From positions 182,501-240,000 of the forward strand of contig NZ_CP046393.1 of the NCBI RefSeq assembly GCF_009734185.1: DNA of 57,500 nucleotides. The letters run 5' to 3'. The stretch is from Commensalibacter melissae (GTDB taxonomy: Bacteria > Pseudomonadota > Alphaproteobacteria > Acetobacterales > Acetobacteraceae). Below the pieces are notes generated by a model. The model searched no databases, was not told the DNA's origin, and saw nothing but the letters and a program-made list of their open reading frames with translations. Positions 55,642 through 57,500 of this stretch are shown here, one piece after another. Both the position numbers and the translations under genes were made by a program. Each line of letters opens with the position of its first letter. The first letter of the stretch is position 1.

Positions 55642-57165
55642 ATGAAATATAGCTTTTGTTTTTTATCACTTTCCTTTTTGAGTATTGCATTGACCAGTTG
55701 TGCGGTTGGACCTGATTTTAAAAAACAGACACCTTGGTACCCTTCAAAATGGTATCCAAACCATAATTCAATCCACGGTAATGTTACAAGTCAAATCAGT
55801 AAGAATAAACTGGATCCAAATTGGTGGGAATGTTTTCATGATCCGATATTATCTGATCTGGAACGTCGTACTATCGTAAATAACCTTGATATTCAAATGG
55901 CTACACAGCGAATGATTGCTAGTCGTGCCCAGTTAATCATAACAGGATCGGCACGCTTTCCCACCTTGAATGCAATGGGTAGTTACAGCCGAGCACAACA
56001 TAGTAGTAAAATGGCACGTCGAATTATTAACCGTGTCGAGAATCAGAAACCTGAGTTAGGTAAAATCGTTGACCCCAAGGATATTGATATTCCCACTTTT
56101 AATGAATGGGCTGATGCTCTGGATTCAAGTTGGGAAGCTGATATTTGGGGGCGTGTTCGTCGTCAGTACGAGGCTGGTAAAGCTTTATGGCAAGTTTCCG
56201 AAGAGGAGCGACGAGATATTTTAACCCTCCAGTTGGCTGAAGTTGCCAATGATTATATAACTCTACGTGGATTGCAGACACAACTGGATATTGTTCGAAA
56301 AAATGCGAAAATTGCTCAGGATTCACTTGATTTAGCTCAAAAACGTTATACGGGGGGATTGGTAACAGAATTGGATGTTCACGATGCCCGTGCTCAACTG
56401 GAACAGACAAATGCACAGATCCCACAATTGGAAGAGCAGGTCATTAATTATATGAATGCCCTTGCATTGTTAATAGGGGAACCACCCCGCGCCTTGGATC
56501 AAACTTTGTCACAACAAAAACCAATTCCTCCAGTTCCCCCGCAGATTCCTGTTGGTTTGCCCTCTGAATTGCTGCAACGTCGTCCAGATGTAAGAGAGGC
56601 TGAAGCCGCCTTACATGTTGCAACTGCAGAGGTTGGTGTGGCAGAAGGGGATTTTTATCCAAAAGTAACCGTGGATGCAAAAATGGGCTTTCAATCTTTA
56701 TCGATCAAGGATTTGGGATTTTGGTCAGCACGAGCATGGAATGTTGGACCGACAATATCAATTCCCATTTTTGAAGGGGGGAAATTAAAGGGTCAATTAC
56801 AATTAAAAAAGGCGCAGCAGAAAGAAGCGGCTCTCGCTTATCGTAAAACTGTTTTGCGTGCTTGGCAGGAGGTTGATAACGCTCTGTCTGCTTATCAAGC
56901 CGAACAGTTAAGAAATGATAAATTAAGGGAAACTGTCAATTCAAACCAGCAATCTGTTTTTTTGGCACAGGAACAATATCGTGAGGGGTTACAAACTTTT
57001 ATCAATGTTCTGGATGCAGAACGTCGACTATTGCAATCTCAGGATGATTTGGTAAAAAGTACAACACGTATTTCAACCAATTTAGTACAACTGTATAAAG
57101 CACTTGGTGGAGGATGGGAAACAACCTTTCCCGAACATACTGAATCGCTTCAAAAGAAAAGTTGA
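55642..57165 (+). CDS. Outer-membrane efflux lipoprotein (NodT/OprM family)
   Basis: About 507 residues. The signal peptide ends in lipobox LTSC (C20), followed by AVGPDFKKQTPWYP, the classic start of NodT/OprM-type outer-membrane factors. Two repeated OEP halves follow (WEADIWGRVRRQYEAGKAL, RYTGGLVTELDVHDARAQLEQ; then PSELLQRRPDVREAEAALHVATAEVGVAEGDFYP and EQYREGLQTFINVLDAERRLLQSQ). It forms the trimeric channel of tripartite RND-type drug or metabolite pumps. Start 55642 is preferred over 55579 because the signal peptide begins there with AGG eight bases upstream. No pump or adaptor gene is in the window. Confidence 0.94.
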   Translation: MKYSFCFLSLSFLSIALTSCAVGPDFKKQTPWYPSKWYPNHNSIHGNVTSQISKNKLDPNWWECFHDPILSDLERRTIVNNLDIQMATQRMIASRAQLIITGSARFPTLNAMGSYSRAQHSSKMARRIINRVENQKPELGKIVDPKDIDIPTFNEWADALDSSWEADIWGRVRRQYEAGKALWQVSEEERRDILTLQLAEVANDYITLRGLQTQLDIVRKNAKIAQDSLDLAQKRYTGGLVTELDVHDARAQLEQTNAQIPQLEEQVINYMNALALLIGEPPRALDQTLSQQKPIPPVPPQIPVGLPSELLQRRPDVREAEAALHVATAEVGVAEGDFYPKVTVDAKMGFQSLSIKDLGFWSARAWNVGPTISIPIFEGGKLKGQLQLKKAQQKEAALAYRKTVLRAWQEVDNALSAYQAEQLRNDKLRETVNSNQQSVFLAQEQYREGLQTFINVLDAERRLLQSQDDLVKSTTRISTNLVQLYKALGGGWETTFPEHTESLQKKS

Positions 57166-57211
57166 TTATAAAATTGCTAGCGCATAATCAGAATAGTTGA
57201 TCATTACGGTC

Positions 57212-57244
57212 AAATTATTTATTTCCTTATAAATAATTTATATT
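57212..57244 (+). terminator. AT-only hairpin after efflux gene
   Basis: AAATTATTTAT (57212-57222) pairs perfectly with ATAAATAATTT (57229-57239), followed by ATATTTT. The stem has no G-C pairs, so it is a weak terminator candidate. Confidence 0.4.
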
Positions 57245-57258
57245 TTGGAGCCGTATTA

Positions 57259-57500
57259 TTGCTAAGGAAATTTTATACCCTTCAAATGTTAAGAGGGCTT
57301 GCCGCTTTATCAGTTTGTTGGGCGCATTTTTTATCGATTAAAATAGAAGTTAAACCCATATTTGCAACGATATATACGTTTTCTGGACCTTTTGTGCGAT
57401 ATGGGGTGGATCTATTTTTTGTTATAAGTGGTTTTGTCATTGCGTTGAACGTTCTTGAAAACCATGAAAAAGCATCATTTAAGGAAGGATTGAAATTTTT
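57259..57500 (+). CDS. Acyltransferase family 3 protein, 5' part
   Basis: The frame is open from a TTG at 57259 to the window edge (~80 codons). GGAG at 57247-57250 gives a well-spaced ribosome site. The peptide begins with LQMLRGLAALSVCWAHF and continues with GVDLFFVISGFVIAL, the opening of acyltransferase-3 membrane proteins that O-acylate polysaccharides or lipids. The gene is cut by the window end, so substrate cannot be judged. It is independent of the efflux gene, although on the same strand. Confidence 0.82.
   Translation, partial: MLRKFYTLQMLRGLAALSVCWAHFLSIKIEVKPIFATIYTFSGPFVRYGVDLFFVISGFVIALNVLENHEKASFKEGLKF

Overview
The window comes from a low-GC alphaproteobacterium, most likely Acetobacteraceae and plausibly close to Commensalibacter. 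I infer this from four things: the 23S-5S-initiator-tRNA order at the left end; the gene order ubiG - lysC - (nitronate monooxygenase-like) - rodZ - ispG - hisS - prfA - prmC - DUF4167; the CobS/CobT pair with a J-domain gene; and a very large Hint-domain surface protein of a type I associate with acetic acid bacteria. The assignment rests on gene content and family recognition, not on a database search.

Layout. 1-1224 is the end of an rRNA operon (23S 3' part, 5S, tRNA-fMet). 1.6-6.4 kb is a very AT-rich accessory stretch holding a GtrII-like membrane glucosyltransferase, a DUF4432 aldose-epimerase-like protein and a TPR/glycosyltransferase-like protein. 6.4-14.2 kb holds two tandem class I aminotransferases, cobT-cobS-J-domain gene on the minus strand, a LolA-like lipoprotein, lipB and tRNA-Leu. 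14.3-17.5 kb holds a malic enzyme (maeB) and a solitary TIR-domain protein. 17.5-18.3 kb has no gene but contains a strong orphan intrinsic terminator. 18.3-26.7 kb is housekeeping: galU and a phosphomannomutase/phosphoglucomutase, a methyltransferase, argG, an FKBP lipoprotein, trpS, yjbQ, comF, grxC and a DUF2147 protein.

27.0-44.9 kb is the most interesting part. It is a co-oriented block of a small DUF6616-like protein, a ~1870-residue repeat protein with a C-terminal Hint domain, a divergent AMP-binding enzyme lacking the usual catalytic lysine, a complete single-module reducing polyketide synthase (KS-AT-DH-ER-KR-ACP), a fatty acyl-AMP ligase with a degenerate C-terminal ACP, and a TibC/Aah-like autotransporter heptosyltransferase. 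My reading (inference) is a surface-glycoprotein system: the heptosyltransferase modifies the beta-solenoid repeat protein, and the FAAL/PKS pair makes a lipid that may be attached to, or displayed with, that protein. No thioesterase, phosphopantetheinyl transferase or dedicated transporter is visible in the block.

45.0-54.9 kb returns to core alphaproteobacterial genes (listed above), followed by tRNA-Met and, on the minus strand, tRNA-Thr. The window ends with a NodT/OprM-type outer-membrane efflux lipoprotein and the 5' part of an acyltransferase-3 gene cut by the window edge. No insertion sequence, prophage or CRISPR array was seen.
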